Source: Fen-1077 sp050014355 (GTDB lineage Bacteria > Chloroflexota > Dehalococcoidia > Dehalococcoidales > RBG-16-60-22). Taken from it: a DNA stretch of 64,000 bases. Positions within the stretch are counted from its first letter, which is position 1; each line of letters begins with the position of its first letter. The notes beneath the pieces were generated by a model. The model did not search any database. It saw only the letters and a list, made by a program, of their open reading frames with translations, and had not been told where the DNA came from. The position numbers were made by a program, and so were the translations under genes. Below are positions 15,699 to 26,221 of this stretch, piece by piece. Location of the stretch: positions 1 to 64,000 of the forward strand of contig JBEKDL010000006.1 in assembly GCA_050014355.1 (NCBI GenBank), in the 5' to 3' direction.

Positions 15699-15978
15699 AT
15701 TAGGGCTATCCTGGCTGAAATATCTGATGTGGCCTCAGACGTCTTCGGTGACTGCCCATAGCTGCAAATCGGCCACCCTTATGGAGCAAACCGGCCACCC
15801 TTGGAGAGGTTACCCATACGCAAGACAAAAGAGGTCCCGCGCTTAAAGAATGGTATCTTGCCAGCTTTGTTTATAACAGACTGTTCCGAGAAGAAGGTAA
15901 GATGTGTTTGGTACGGGAAGTAGCTACCGAGTAAAAGCCAACCTGGATTATAAACAGCCTACGGCGCGTCCATGATTG
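15699..15978. other. Intergenic region downstream of the defence operon
   Basis: No gene is supported. A short direct repeat (CGGCCACCCTT at about 15770 and 15794) with similar flanks may be an insertion-sequence end remnant. I see no clear terminator for the sacsin gene. Confidence 0.3.
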
Positions 15979-18900
15979 TTATTTTATATCCATCGTCAAA
16001 CGCACAACAGCCGAACGCATGTTGATTTTACGCTGGTCTACCAACTCGGCAAGGCTGTGGAATCGGCGTTCAATATAGGATTCTCCTGAGGGTTCAAGAA
16101 AGATGGCATTTACTTGCTTCCCTAATTCCCATGCTTCCGCCAGCATCTCAACCCCATTTTCTCTCTCTAATGATGAACTAGCAAGGAACAGGGGAATTTC
16201 GTCCCCATCACTCACTAACTTCCACCGGAAAATGCCTTGTGTTCGTATAACTTGAGATCCGTTTGGATGTAAGAACGCTCCATGTATGTCATCCCATTGG
16301 TATTCAAGTCCCCTGAGATAATGACTTAATCGTTCAAACTGTTTAGCCTGCCTCTTCTTATGCAATAGAATATCATCCGCATCTTCACCTTCATCGTGTT
16401 TTTCATTGATATCCTTATCGGTCGAATCCGTGGATGTTACATCTTCACCGTGAGGTGAGATGGTCTTCCCATTCGAACCTTGACCTGGAGGTTCATTTGC
16501 ACTAGCGTCCTCAATGCTAGATGTCAAATCGTCCAAATCGAGGTGCTGGCGCCCGTATGCTAGGATCCATACGTCACTCCGAGCTACACAGTCTCTTATG
16601 GCTCGCTTCGACTCTTCGGTTCTAAATGATCGAGCAAGTTCTCTGACCAGTTTGTCAAATACCCCAGCAATATCGCCTGCAACATATAGAATATGATCGT
16701 ACCAGGCCACAACCTCCTCTCTTTCGAGGCTAACCGGACTATTATTCAGATACTTCTGAACGCGCAAGGAAGAAGCTGGATGCAGTTTCGTCGCTGCAAG
16801 CTTTTGCCCTGTCTTGCGATCGGCCACGTAGTCATCCGCCTTATCGTTATCAGGAATACGAAGACCTGCAAGCAGTGTTCCAAGTGCTTTAAGCCACAAT
16901 TGGTCAGATGACACAGCCTCTCCATCCAATTCAACTTTCGAAATTCTAAGTTGCAGATGATTCTCCAGCATTAAGGGTACTTTCTCACCAAGTGAAGTCA
17001 ATAAATTAGCTTCCACCATTGAAAAATCGCAAACTGTGCCCCTGATTCCCGAGAAAAGACCTTCGCCGATGGCACGGTCGCGGCACCCCCAAAGAACCTC
17101 GTTTTTGTTGATGATGCGGTTATCAAGATTGAGCCATCGACTTGACTTATTCCATACTTCGCTTGGGTACCTCGCCAGTAAATCACGTAAAGCTCGTCGA
17201 TCACGTTCCGAGAGGTCGGAATTTGACGGTAAAACTTCTACCCAGTTCAAGACATCGTTTAAACCAGGCTCAACACCAACTTCCAGTCGTTCCCATAAGG
17301 CTATATCGGCTATGTCGTGGTGCAGAACGGCAACACCCGGTAGGCTTCCAGGATTGTTGCGGAAAATGGCATCAATATGCTCCCAGGTATCTTCCGCTCT
17401 CGCTAATTTCTTTGAACTGAAGGCGTCCTTAATATTACCGATCTGTTCAATCGGCAATCGGGCCACTACCCGGTCAATCGCTTGATATAGATCACGGAGT
17501 GGTCCAATAGGTGGGTTCATAGCCTGCGAAAGATCCTCTAATCTTTTTAGAAGTGGTTGGATGTCTGCTGGGTCAGAGCGGACACCGAAGGCGTCTAGAC
17601 CTACTCGACACCACTCCTGATCCCACGATGCTTTTACGAACGGCTCAATACCTTCCAATGCACTAGTCTCAGTTGTCCGGCGGTAAAGTTCCGTTGGAAG
17701 TTGCGGATGATTAAAGTCATCGGGAATACACTCAACGGTGCGGAGCCGATGAAGCCAAGATGCCCTTGCTCCACCGGTGGTCACTTCTCGTTCGTGGTCA
17801 CCCCATGTCTCAAATATGCATATCTTTGTTCGCAAATCCCAAGTTTTTGCCCATGACTGCAAAATAGCCCTAGAAAGACGCACCCAGATATCTTTATCCG
17901 TTGAGCCCTTTTCGGTCCAATAGAGCCAGAATTCCTTAGCGAAATCCCAATCGAAGATAGCATAATGTCTTGGATTATTATAATAGAAAGATGGCTGCTC
18001 ACCTCCTCTAGCGCTACAGAGTTCTGTGACATTGTATCGAGAATAAAGAAAATGCTCTGATTTTTCAGGAACTGGAAAGGCTAGGATGCCGCCGCGGTTA
18101 TAAGACCTCGCCCACTTTCGCCAAACATCTTTTTCCTTTGGTTCCAAACCAGCTTCGTATTCTTCGGTAAGAACATGTGTCTTAATCCATTCCGGTGGTA
18201 ACAATGATTCGATGTCGATGTCCCCCGGTACTAGACACTTATCGTTTGTCCGCCAGGACCCATCTTGGCATAAGAATTTTATTTCTCCACCAGCGATTAT
18301 TACTGGTAAATCTAATTCGGCCGCGACATGAAGAATCCGAATCGCTTTATCCTTGTTAGAATCAACATCATTAAATATGGTTGACGCCGCAAGATTCAGG
18401 ATATCTCCTATTTCTTTGGGCTGGTTCAATCCAGTTTTATCGTAACCATTTTTGACGCGAGTTAAGTCTGACTTCTCAATTCGCATCCCTGCAGCCTCGG
18501 TTAAGTGGTCCAGGTCAAGTTCAGTACTCTCAACAATTTGGCTTATGATTCGCGACCAGTTTGAGTCTAACACTTTAACCATGCTGCAAAGAAACTGCCA
18601 TTGGCTATCCAGGCATCTTTCAGGAACTGACGGCAATGTAACTATATCTTTAGCCCTGCCGAGGATGTTGCTGCCTTCCACAGGTATCAAAGCGGCTCGA
18701 CGCCAGAACTGCCATATTCCTGTCATTGTTTCAACAGTTCGCTCTGCTAAACTCCATAATGGCAGGAGACTTTCTATCTTGTTTGGTCGAGGGGGCGGTT
18801 CGCATCTTTCATCCTGAAGCTTAGTAAATGCATCTTCCGCTTTGAAGATTTCGACCAATCCCCACTTTGAAAGATTCTCAATATGTTGTTGACGAACATG

Positions 18901-20151
18901 AGGTGCCAAAGCATTCGTCCAATCGGGAGTGAAATAGTCACAAGCGGTTTCCCACCCCCACACATTAATCACTTGGCGAGGTAGGGCAATCGTGCCATCC
19001 TTGCAGCCAAGCTCACTATTCGCATTCAATAGAATATCTTTTTCTTTTATGACAGTCGCAAAAGCTTGAGAAACCTGATTGCATGCTGATTGTTCTATAT
19101 TAAAAGAGTAATCAGTACCTTTTGGTGGCATGAGGCTGTAGGCCTCTGCTCTGTCCGTCAAATTGAGATCTGTTCTACCTAACCAGTCCAGTAGACTTGA
19201 TCCGAGTAGACGTCCAATTCTTCCCAGAAGCCAACGGTTTACAGGTGAACTGGCCAACTCCTTTATACCACGTCGAGCAGGATCTTGAATGAACGGAGCT
19301 TGAACGCACACTGGAAGGTCGAGTTTGACGCCAGTTGGAAGTACCACATGTAGTCGTCCTCTATCTCCTTCGGGCACATGAGCTACTACGATAACACGGC
19401 ACGGAGGAAAATCTACATCACTCTCGCCACGCTCTTCCTGTATTTCTTCGATGCAATCAGGAGGGAAATCCTCATCTTTAGAATCAATGACAAGAACTTT
19501 ATCTGCAAGCCCCGTGAGCCTCACAAATTTGGAGGCAGTGCAAGGGCCAGGTTCCTCCGCTGTCATAGCAAATTTTTTATTCTCCAGATTGAAGCCCTTG
19601 ATATTGTCAAAGAAAAGAAGTGGCAGGGGAGATTTCCGCCACCGTTCAAACTCATCTTTTAAAAGTTGTTCTTTTTGCTGAGCATCCAGTCTCACTTTGA
19701 TTATCGTATGTTCGGATGGTTCAGTTCCTGAAATCCATTCCGGTTCAGTAAAACGGCTCTTATTAAAGCGACAAGTAATTGTCGGCGTCGTAAGTTCAGC
19801 AATTGGTCCAAGCGAAAAAACTGATTTGAAACCAATTCCTCTAAAACCGATTGTTAATAGCCGTCTCTTGTTTGATCGGCCAAATGAACAAAGGGACTCG
19901 AACTCTTCACATGTGAAATCATGACCATTGTGCTCAAACACAAAGAAACCATCTTTAAGAAAGCCGGATGCCCATGTCGCACCAGCATCATCCGCGTTCT
20001 GAATAAGCTCTGAAAGTACATGCCGCGGGCTTTGCACTTGGCGAAACAGTTGGTACCAAGGGCCAGCTAAATCAGGATCGCCTTCAAGTTGATCCCAACG
20101 GCTTTTTGCCTTAGAGCGTATAGCTTCAAAAAAGTCTGGTTCGCGGAGCAT
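15979..20151 (-). CDS. Sacsin-like GHKL ATPase, large defence-associated protein
   Basis: A 1390-residue protein. The N-terminal Hsp90-like ATPase has an N box LSELIQNADDAGA (about 46-58), a G1-region FEHNGHDF, with the usual Asp of DxGxG replaced by the EHNG form seen in sacsin-type domains, and a G2 box GFRGIGFKSVF (about 102-112). The next 1200 residues are not assignable by eye. An acidic linker (EKHDEGEDADD) near residue 1240 precedes a final globular module ending VRLTMDIK. Sacsin-type ATPases occur in several anti-phage loci. It starts 6 bp after the DUF499 gene on the same strand, so it is the last gene of the operon. Confidence 0.8.
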   Translation of the reverse strand: MLREPDFFEAIRSKAKSRWDQLEGDPDLAGPWYQLFRQVQSPRHVLSELIQNADDAGATWASGFLKDGFFVFEHNGHDFTCEEFESLCSFGRSNKRRLLTIGFRGIGFKSVFSLGPIAELTTPTITCRFNKSRFTEPEWISGTEPSEHTIIKVRLDAQQKEQLLKDEFERWRKSPLPLLFFDNIKGFNLENKKFAMTAEEPGPCTASKFVRLTGLADKVLVIDSKDEDFPPDCIEEIQEERGESDVDFPPCRVIVVAHVPEGDRGRLHVVLPTGVKLDLPVCVQAPFIQDPARRGIKELASSPVNRWLLGRIGRLLGSSLLDWLGRTDLNLTDRAEAYSLMPPKGTDYSFNIEQSACNQVSQAFATVIKEKDILLNANSELGCKDGTIALPRQVINVWGWETACDYFTPDWTNALAPHVRQQHIENLSKWGLVEIFKAEDAFTKLQDERCEPPPRPNKIESLLPLWSLAERTVETMTGIWQFWRRAALIPVEGSNILGRAKDIVTLPSVPERCLDSQWQFLCSMVKVLDSNWSRIISQIVESTELDLDHLTEAAGMRIEKSDLTRVKNGYDKTGLNQPKEIGDILNLAASTIFNDVDSNKDKAIRILHVAAELDLPVIIAGGEIKFLCQDGSWRTNDKCLVPGDIDIESLLPPEWIKTHVLTEEYEAGLEPKEKDVWRKWARSYNRGGILAFPVPEKSEHFLYSRYNVTELCSARGGEQPSFYYNNPRHYAIFDWDFAKEFWLYWTEKGSTDKDIWVRLSRAILQSWAKTWDLRTKICIFETWGDHEREVTTGGARASWLHRLRTVECIPDDFNHPQLPTELYRRTTETSALEGIEPFVKASWDQEWCRVGLDAFGVRSDPADIQPLLKRLEDLSQAMNPPIGPLRDLYQAIDRVVARLPIEQIGNIKDAFSSKKLARAEDTWEHIDAIFRNNPGSLPGVAVLHHDIADIALWERLEVGVEPGLNDVLNWVEVLPSNSDLSERDRRALRDLLARYPSEVWNKSSRWLNLDNRIINKNEVLWGCRDRAIGEGLFSGIRGTVCDFSMVEANLLTSLGEKVPLMLENHLQLRISKVELDGEAVSSDQLWLKALGTLLAGLRIPDNDKADDYVADRKTGQKLAATKLHPASSLRVQKYLNNSPVSLEREEVVAWYDHILYVAGDIAGVFDKLVRELARSFRTEESKRAIRDCVARSDVWILAYGRQHLDLDDLTSSIEDASANEPPGQGSNGKTISPHGEDVTSTDSTDKDINEKHDEGEDADDILLHKKRQAKQFERLSHYLRGLEYQWDDIHGAFLHPNGSQVIRTQGIFRWKLVSDGDEIPLFLASSSLERENGVEMLAEAWELGKQVNAIFLEPSGESYIERRFHSLAELVDQRKINMRSAVVRLTMDIK

Positions 20152-20157
20152 TAATCT

Positions 20158-23100
20158 CTATTCCTTTTCGAAATTGAAGTTGGAGAAACCAAGTGTCCGG
20201 CAATTCTCCGTCACTGTACGGATCACCTGCTCTGACGCTCCGTCTGGAATACTAATCTGTATTTCAAGAGTGGTCTCTGCCGATGCACCAGGCAAGCTAA
20301 CTAAGTGCTGGACAACCTCATCCGCGACTTCGGCAATATCCCTAGAAAGGCGAGTGGGATCAAGCTGAATGGTTGCGTGAAAGCGCTTGGGTTTTACCAT
20401 CTCCGCCGGTGTAATTGGCTCAATTAGGGATGGTTGAGCCGGATGCATACCCCCTGGCACAACATCTGTGGATGACTTTCCATTTGGTTGCCTACGCTGG
20501 TCCTCCTCTATGTGCTTTTGTGCGACTTCGGGCTTAACCAGCATGGCTTGACCATCAAGCAATACATTTATGCTACGGCAGACGCTTAAGCCTTTGTAAC
20601 GCCCCTGGGTTTGATCCCATGACTCGGCAAAGGCGAAGCTATCGGGGTTCCATGTCATAAGACGTACGCCATCAGCGATAGCCGCAACAATGACCTGGCT
20701 GTCACGAATGCGCGGCAGGTAGAGATACCGGCCAAAATCCTCTACCAGTTGTTTTATGCTGACATTATCGCCACGCCACAAAGGCACCCTATCCAGTTCC
20801 AATCGAAGTCGCGTTGCGCCTATCTGAACCAGGAGCATCTCTTCGCTCTTGAGCCGTTTGGCTGCTCTGGTTGACAGAGCTTCTTGCCCACGCACTGGCA
20901 TTTCTGTCCATTCAATAACCCCCTGAGGTTTAGACTGACCCGGTACAAGCAGCCACTGATAAGTCTCAGGTATTCTTAGTTTTACAGTTTCATCAGCATT
21001 CCGGCTTTTAGTCTCGGCCTGCTTAGCTTGAAAGGCATCTAGGTTCAGCGTTTCACGTTCCTGAATTATGGATGTCCAGGCGAGGTACTGGCGTATGGAT
21101 TGGTCAAGTTCCTTTAGTCGGTTGCCGTCCGCTGCGAGGAACACAAGCATATTCTTGTAGTTCCTTGGACTATTGCCCCGATTCTCAAGAATACTAGCGG
21201 CCTGTGTTCTAGCGGGACTAGCTTGGTCTTTAGAAATATGCGGATACTCAGGATCAAGAATGACTAAACGTGCCTCCAGTTCATCAGGTATGTCACCGCT
21301 GGGAACACATACATGGACTCGAGCGAACTCAGCCCTCGTCCTAGCTTCGCCACGAAGTCTCCTACGAATCTCATCTAGCACTGCATGATTCGCTAACTGG
21401 GCAGCCCGGTCATCGGCAAGCCTTGTAACTGACGGCTGAGTTGAGTACCAATACTTGTTGCCGTCCACATAGAGGTATGTAGCTTGATCGGTAAGCCGGC
21501 GTAGGGCGTCTCCAAAGGTGGGTACACTTTCTCCTGGCTGCACACAACCTAGCTTGATTCTTCGCTCATCGATACCACGGTTGGCGCCTCTCAACGTAGG
21601 CGCCGATCCAATGTAGACAGTGCGAGCTACCCTCCGGCAGGCAGAATACCTGCCAAGATTGGGGTTGTCGCGGTCCAAAGTCAGTGGCAGAGATTGCGGT
21701 CCGTCAACGTCCTTCTCAATCACAGGCACCCACTGGTCTTCTAGGTATCGCGTCAATTCAAACTGCACCGCCGGATCATCGATGGGTATGCTAGCCGGCA
21801 GGATAAGTAGATTGGTATCATTACGAATCCATAAAGAATGTATTACGGCAGCCATCAAGCGCAGGACGCCTCTCGTCCTTTGGAACTTATCTAGTGCAGA
21901 CCAATCGGTATATAAACGGTCGAAAAGTTCCGGATGTATTGGATAAGCGGCTTTTAGCCGGCGTTCGTAGTCCGCCTCTCGGCACTCATAAGGAAATTCC
22001 TGACTTTGGGTTGCATATAGGTCGGTAAAAGCACGGGCGACTGCGTCTCGTTGCACATAAAGACTGTTATCTACTATAGGCTCGAATAGTCTGCGTCGTA
22101 CGATTTCAAATCCCTCATCCGTACTTGCCGGCCGCCATGAGGACTCAACCCTCCCGACAGTATTCTTCAAACGGTCGAGAGCCATCTTACCTCGTTCGCC
22201 GCCTATTTCATTGTCAGAAGCCGGGATACTGACTACAAGCATAGTGCCTGGAGCTGCCTTAGTTGCCTCGGTCAATGCCTGGGCAAATGTGAATTGAGTA
22301 TCAAAAGTGCCTGCAGGGAGGTTAGGATCATCGTGGAGTTGTCTCGCGTAGGCCACCCATTCATCAATCAAAATCAGGCAAGGAGAATATCGCTGGAACA
22401 GCTCACGCAACCTATCTCCAGGGTTGGTTGCACTTTGGTCGGCCTCGGCAATCAATGAATAGCCATCTTTACCGCCAAGCTGCCAAGCTATCTCACCCCA
22501 CAATGTGCGAGTAATAACGCCGTCGGCCTTACGATGTGGTTGCCCTGGGGAGATTTTGCTCCCTACCAGAACCACCCGGTGGACATCGTGAACAAGTGCT
22601 AATCCTGAGTCCTTGAGTATACCTTCGACTCCAGGCAGTTCGGATGCAGCTTTGCCGCTGAACAAATGATACAATGCAAGCATAGAATGCGTCTTGCCCC
22701 CGCCGAAATTGGTTTGTAGCTCCACCACCGGATCGCCACCGGTGCCACCAAGACGGCCGAGAGCGCCTGTGAGGAGGTGGATGAGTCCCCCTGTTAGAAA
22801 GGTACGACGGTAGAACTCAGTTGGATTGCGGTACTCTTCTGAACCGCGATCAAGGTAGACCTGCCAGAGGTCAGCTGCAAACTCTGCTTGTTGGTAGCGT
22901 CCAGAGGCAACGTCAGGATGAGGTGTGACGACCTCCCGCCATGGCTTTAACCCTCCCACCGGTTGTCCCAACATCGGCTGGACTTTGCGCATCTCTCCGC
23001 GGCGTTGCTCATCGAATCGGGTGCGGAGAAGTTCCATCTTTTGCTTGTCGATTTCATCAGCTTCCTCGGCCGCTACGGCCTGAAGAAGACGACCAATACT

Positions 23101-23439
23101 ATCAAGACATCGGTAGGCATCGTCCGTACTGAATGGGTTTTGGTGAGCCCACTTGTTTCGCATGTCCCTTAATTCACTAATGAGCGAGCGTTCTGCCGGC
23201 CCGAGTGTTCGTCTGAAGACATCGTTCCACTGGTCCCACATAACATGCAACATTGCCTGAACGTCCCAGGTGATTTGGCCACCTTTGCTGGTTGGTTTCT
23301 CCTCACTCAAGGATTGCAGTGCGACTCGAGTCCATTGGCCGCCATGAACGGACTTCATCTCACGTTCGAAGAATGGCTTAAGTCCTGCCTTTAATGTCTC
23401 AAGTGCTTTGCCTACTCTTTCGTAATTTGTTATCGCCAT
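20158..23439 (-). CDS. HEPN (Swt1-type)-DUF499 ATPase of DNA-modification defence operon
   Basis: A 1093-residue protein. The N-terminal ~125 residues are a Swt1-like HEPN domain with the RNase-type motif RNKWAH (residues 94-99, RNxxxH). A large DUF499 ATPase follows, with Walker A TNFGGGKTHS (about 243-252) and Walker B LILIDEWVAYA. The N-terminal half continues with NTPase features (LVVSIPASDNEIGG). The C-terminus has a predicted helical/beta DNA-interaction region. DUF499 proteins are usually encoded next to DUF1156 methyltransferases, as here (13-bp gap). Likely role: the ATP-driven sensor or restriction component of the system, with the HEPN part as a possible RNA-cleaving effector. The role is inference. 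Confidence 0.85.
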   Translation of the reverse strand: MAITNYERVGKALETLKAGLKPFFEREMKSVHGGQWTRVALQSLSEEKPTSKGGQITWDVQAMLHVMWDQWNDVFRRTLGPAERSLISELRDMRNKWAHQNPFSTDDAYRCLDSIGRLLQAVAAEEADEIDKQKMELLRTRFDEQRRGEMRKVQPMLGQPVGGLKPWREVVTPHPDVASGRYQQAEFAADLWQVYLDRGSEEYRNPTEFYRRTFLTGGLIHLLTGALGRLGGTGGDPVVELQTNFGGGKTHSMLALYHLFSGKAASELPGVEGILKDSGLALVHDVHRVVLVGSKISPGQPHRKADGVITRTLWGEIAWQLGGKDGYSLIAEADQSATNPGDRLRELFQRYSPCLILIDEWVAYARQLHDDPNLPAGTFDTQFTFAQALTEATKAAPGTMLVVSIPASDNEIGGERGKMALDRLKNTVGRVESSWRPASTDEGFEIVRRRLFEPIVDNSLYVQRDAVARAFTDLYATQSQEFPYECREADYERRLKAAYPIHPELFDRLYTDWSALDKFQRTRGVLRLMAAVIHSLWIRNDTNLLILPASIPIDDPAVQFELTRYLEDQWVPVIEKDVDGPQSLPLTLDRDNPNLGRYSACRRVARTVYIGSAPTLRGANRGIDERRIKLGCVQPGESVPTFGDALRRLTDQATYLYVDGNKYWYSTQPSVTRLADDRAAQLANHAVLDEIRRRLRGEARTRAEFARVHVCVPSGDIPDELEARLVILDPEYPHISKDQASPARTQAASILENRGNSPRNYKNMLVFLAADGNRLKELDQSIRQYLAWTSIIQERETLNLDAFQAKQAETKSRNADETVKLRIPETYQWLLVPGQSKPQGVIEWTEMPVRGQEALSTRAAKRLKSEEMLLVQIGATRLRLELDRVPLWRGDNVSIKQLVEDFGRYLYLPRIRDSQVIVAAIADGVRLMTWNPDSFAFAESWDQTQGRYKGLSVCRSINVLLDGQAMLVKPEVAQKHIEEDQRRQPNGKSSTDVVPGGMHPAQPSLIEPITPAEMVKPKRFHATIQLDPTRLSRDIAEVADEVVQHLVSLPGASAETTLEIQISIPDGASEQVIRTVTENCRTLGFSNFNFEKE

Positions 23440-23452
23440 CGCTTATCACCCC

Positions 23453-26221
23453 CTAAGACATTTCCATTCGGCCTTGTTCTGGCAATTTAGAGTCTTGCGC
23501 GAGCCGCGTTATTTCAGGCCAGGCTCTGACCAGACCGTTGTAAGCCATTGCCTCTCTAGACCAACCTTTTTTATCGCATATGGCGAATAAACGGTAAGCC
23601 AGTGAACGTGCCTCCTCACTACGACCGCCACCCAAACGCGCTACTAGGCGTCCTGCAACTTCCTCTCCGTCAGCCTCCAGAGTCCGGATGAGCTGCTGAG
23701 TAGATTCCCATACGGTCAACCGAGCATCCTTGAGGGGGTCCCATCCTTCCTCAAGTTCGTCCCTTTTTAGGAGACGCACTTTACCAGCCTTAGCTTGAGC
23801 CACACCTGAGTTGACCAGCCCCTGTACTGCAATATCCTTCGCCTTGGCAAGAGTCTCCGCTTCACCAAACGGGCCTTCTTCCATTCCCCTCTGTTCAAAC
23901 CAGGCTAGACAAAAGCGCGTATCTCGGTCTAGGTCGCCTTCTTCCTGAGTCAGATATGCATCCAGCTCCTGGTTTATGATCTGAAGAGCGGAACGTACCG
24001 ACATGGGGTTACCGTCAGCTTCTAGTACCTTCGAATAGCGGGAGAATACCGCCATCCCGGGTCCAATAGACGCCTGAGTTAGGTCAACCGGTGCAACACC
24101 CCCACTGATGAGTAACTTTAGCTGGCTAGGCATTTCTTTTCTTAAAGCCGCTATGAATTCCTTCCGTGTCGCAAGTGGTGCATCCTCTGGCCGAGGACGG
24201 CAGGCGATGACAATAGAGGACGCCAGTGCATTAGCATTATAGTCTCGCAAGCCGCCTGACCGTTCTGTTCGCATCGGCCAAGTGGCAGTAATCTGAAATC
24301 CTGCTTTCAATAGTCCGTCGAGCATCTTTTCCCATCCAGTTGATGAAGCAGTTACGCCATTCCCGTCATCATCTCCAAGCTCTTGTTGCTTGAAAGCGTA
24401 GTAGACAGTCAGAGGATACTCCGGGTTAGAGTGTTGTCTCATCAGGGTAAAAGCTTTGCCTAGACCGATTTCAAAATGCTCCTCTGCTTTCCTACCATCA
24501 CCATTGAACCGGAAAGGTGAAGCTATTAATTCCTGCGCCTTGGGCGTGAGCACAGTCGAAAAAAGTTCGGGATATACATTGGCTAGACTTCTCCTTAGCC
24601 AGATATAGAAGAAGTCTGAGAGGTCAGCATATCCGATGTTATCATAGTATGGCGGGTCAGATGCAATCAGTGGAGCGTTAGTTTTTTGCTTTGGAAGAGC
24701 GATAGAGGCATCGAGTTGATCCACAGTGCCCAATGGCTGTCTAACAGGAGTCCTCTCCAGGCACTCTGCCACGAGACCTACTGAATCCTGCCAGTTGCCC
24801 GTTGACTCGCTGAACGGATTTGATTCCGCAAAGTCCCAGGTCATCGGTATAGCCTGACGGGCAAAAGTCTGCTCAATTTTTTCGCCACCTGTATTCCAGA
24901 TACATATAGTGGAACCACGGTTCGCTAAGCGGTCAACAGTAAAAGCAAGGTATGTACTGACAGCGTCTGCGTAAGCTAGAGCTCCAGATCCGCCAGACGA
25001 AAACCCTTTCGCATCGTTCGTCATACCTGCTCGCACTGCATCTTCGAACACCCGCTTCCGTGCTTCTGTGACCAGGTCGGAAAACGTGGTTAGAGCGAGA
25101 AGCTGACGTTTAGTGAATAGGTCGGCGTGACTTGTCATCCCGTAGGCTTGCACACGAAACCCTAATGCTTTCTCAGGAAGATTCGTTTTCGGAAATGATC
25201 TTGGGATGGCCCCTAAAGCTAATACTTCGTGTTTTTCAATTGGGGGTATGTACAAACGTTGTGTTCGTCCGTCAACAACAATTGCCATTAGCCTGTAACC
25301 CAATCGCGCCTCACGGCCTTGAGCCCTAATTTCTTCAAAGGGCAAAGACGTGTTACATACCGGGCACCTAGCACCTTGACGATTCACAGTACCTGCGATT
25401 CCTGCAGCGCTTCCTGCCTGTACTCGGAATCGTACTCTCTTGTTATCTCTGTCTGGCTCTAATCCGACAGAGTACCTCCGGCCCTCTTTGCTAGACAAGG
25501 TAAGTGAGCGAATAAGAGGTAATTCAAAATTACAGGCCGGATTTGAGCACTTTGCTGTACGCGCCCAAAGCCACGCAATCACAGTCTCTCCACTAGGGGC
25601 CTTTGGGTAGAATTGTCCGATGCTTTTCTCAGCCTCATTCCTCATCCACCGTCCGTAGTATCTCACGTCGGCAGCAAGTCCAGCTGCCCCTTTCCATACT
25701 GCAGAGTCAGCCGTGCCCTTCCGCAATTCAGGATTAACAGGGTGCCGTCCATCAAATATGGAAGGTATCTCAATTAATGCCTTGGTAATAAGTACAGCTA
25801 CGGGGTTTAAATCCGAAGCAGAAACAGACAGCCCCAAACGTTGGCCCTCCAGTGGGATAGAACCACCCCCACAGAACGGGTCTAAAACTGACGGTACAAC
25901 GCCTTTGGTGGCCCGGCGTATCTCCCTCCTTGCGGTCTCAAGTACTGTCTCGTTCGTGGTATTCTCCCACTCAACGAGTCGCTCGATAATGTTGAAAAGT
26001 CGTTCGCGCTCCTTAGAAGCCTTGTCCTCCGGCAGATCGTTACCCGGGTCATCAATTAATGAAGCGAAAAGTACAGCCCGACACGCTGCCAGCGGCCGTC
26101 GTGCCCACCAAATATGTAAAGTTGAGGGATGGCCATGCCTGATCGATTTCTCTCGCGCTGAAGCGGCGTTGATTGCCTCAAGAGGCAAGGCTACCTCAAT
26201 CAGCTTTTTACGGTAGGTCAT
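23453..26221 (-). CDS. DUF1156 DNA methyltransferase (N6-adenine/N4-cytosine type)
   Basis: A 922-residue protein. The N-terminus IRHGHPSTLHIWWARRPLAA is the DUF1156 signature. SAM-binding motif I is DPFCGGGSIPLE (about 114-125) and catalytic motif IV is SDPPYYDN (about residue 520), so motif I precedes motif IV. Between them lie a CxxC-type zinc ribbon region (ARTAKCSNPACNFELP, later CPVCNTSLPFEE) and an SxKEGRRY segment. The ATG overlaps the stop of the helicase gene (ATGA), showing tight coupling. The enzyme probably marks host DNA so the rest of the operon can discriminate it. The target sequence cannot be read from here. Confidence 0.9.
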   Translation of the reverse strand: MTYRKKLIEVALPLEAINAASAREKSIRHGHPSTLHIWWARRPLAACRAVLFASLIDDPGNDLPEDKASKERERLFNIIERLVEWENTTNETVLETARREIRRATKGVVPSVLDPFCGGGSIPLEGQRLGLSVSASDLNPVAVLITKALIEIPSIFDGRHPVNPELRKGTADSAVWKGAAGLAADVRYYGRWMRNEAEKSIGQFYPKAPSGETVIAWLWARTAKCSNPACNFELPLIRSLTLSSKEGRRYSVGLEPDRDNKRVRFRVQAGSAAGIAGTVNRQGARCPVCNTSLPFEEIRAQGREARLGYRLMAIVVDGRTQRLYIPPIEKHEVLALGAIPRSFPKTNLPEKALGFRVQAYGMTSHADLFTKRQLLALTTFSDLVTEARKRVFEDAVRAGMTNDAKGFSSGGSGALAYADAVSTYLAFTVDRLANRGSTICIWNTGGEKIEQTFARQAIPMTWDFAESNPFSESTGNWQDSVGLVAECLERTPVRQPLGTVDQLDASIALPKQKTNAPLIASDPPYYDNIGYADLSDFFYIWLRRSLANVYPELFSTVLTPKAQELIASPFRFNGDGRKAEEHFEIGLGKAFTLMRQHSNPEYPLTVYYAFKQQELGDDDGNGVTASSTGWEKMLDGLLKAGFQITATWPMRTERSGGLRDYNANALASSIVIACRPRPEDAPLATRKEFIAALRKEMPSQLKLLISGGVAPVDLTQASIGPGMAVFSRYSKVLEADGNPMSVRSALQIINQELDAYLTQEEGDLDRDTRFCLAWFEQRGMEEGPFGEAETLAKAKDIAVQGLVNSGVAQAKAGKVRLLKRDELEEGWDPLKDARLTVWESTQQLIRTLEADGEEVAGRLVARLGGGRSEEARSLAYRLFAICDKKGWSREAMAYNGLVRAWPEITRLAQDSKLPEQGRMEMS

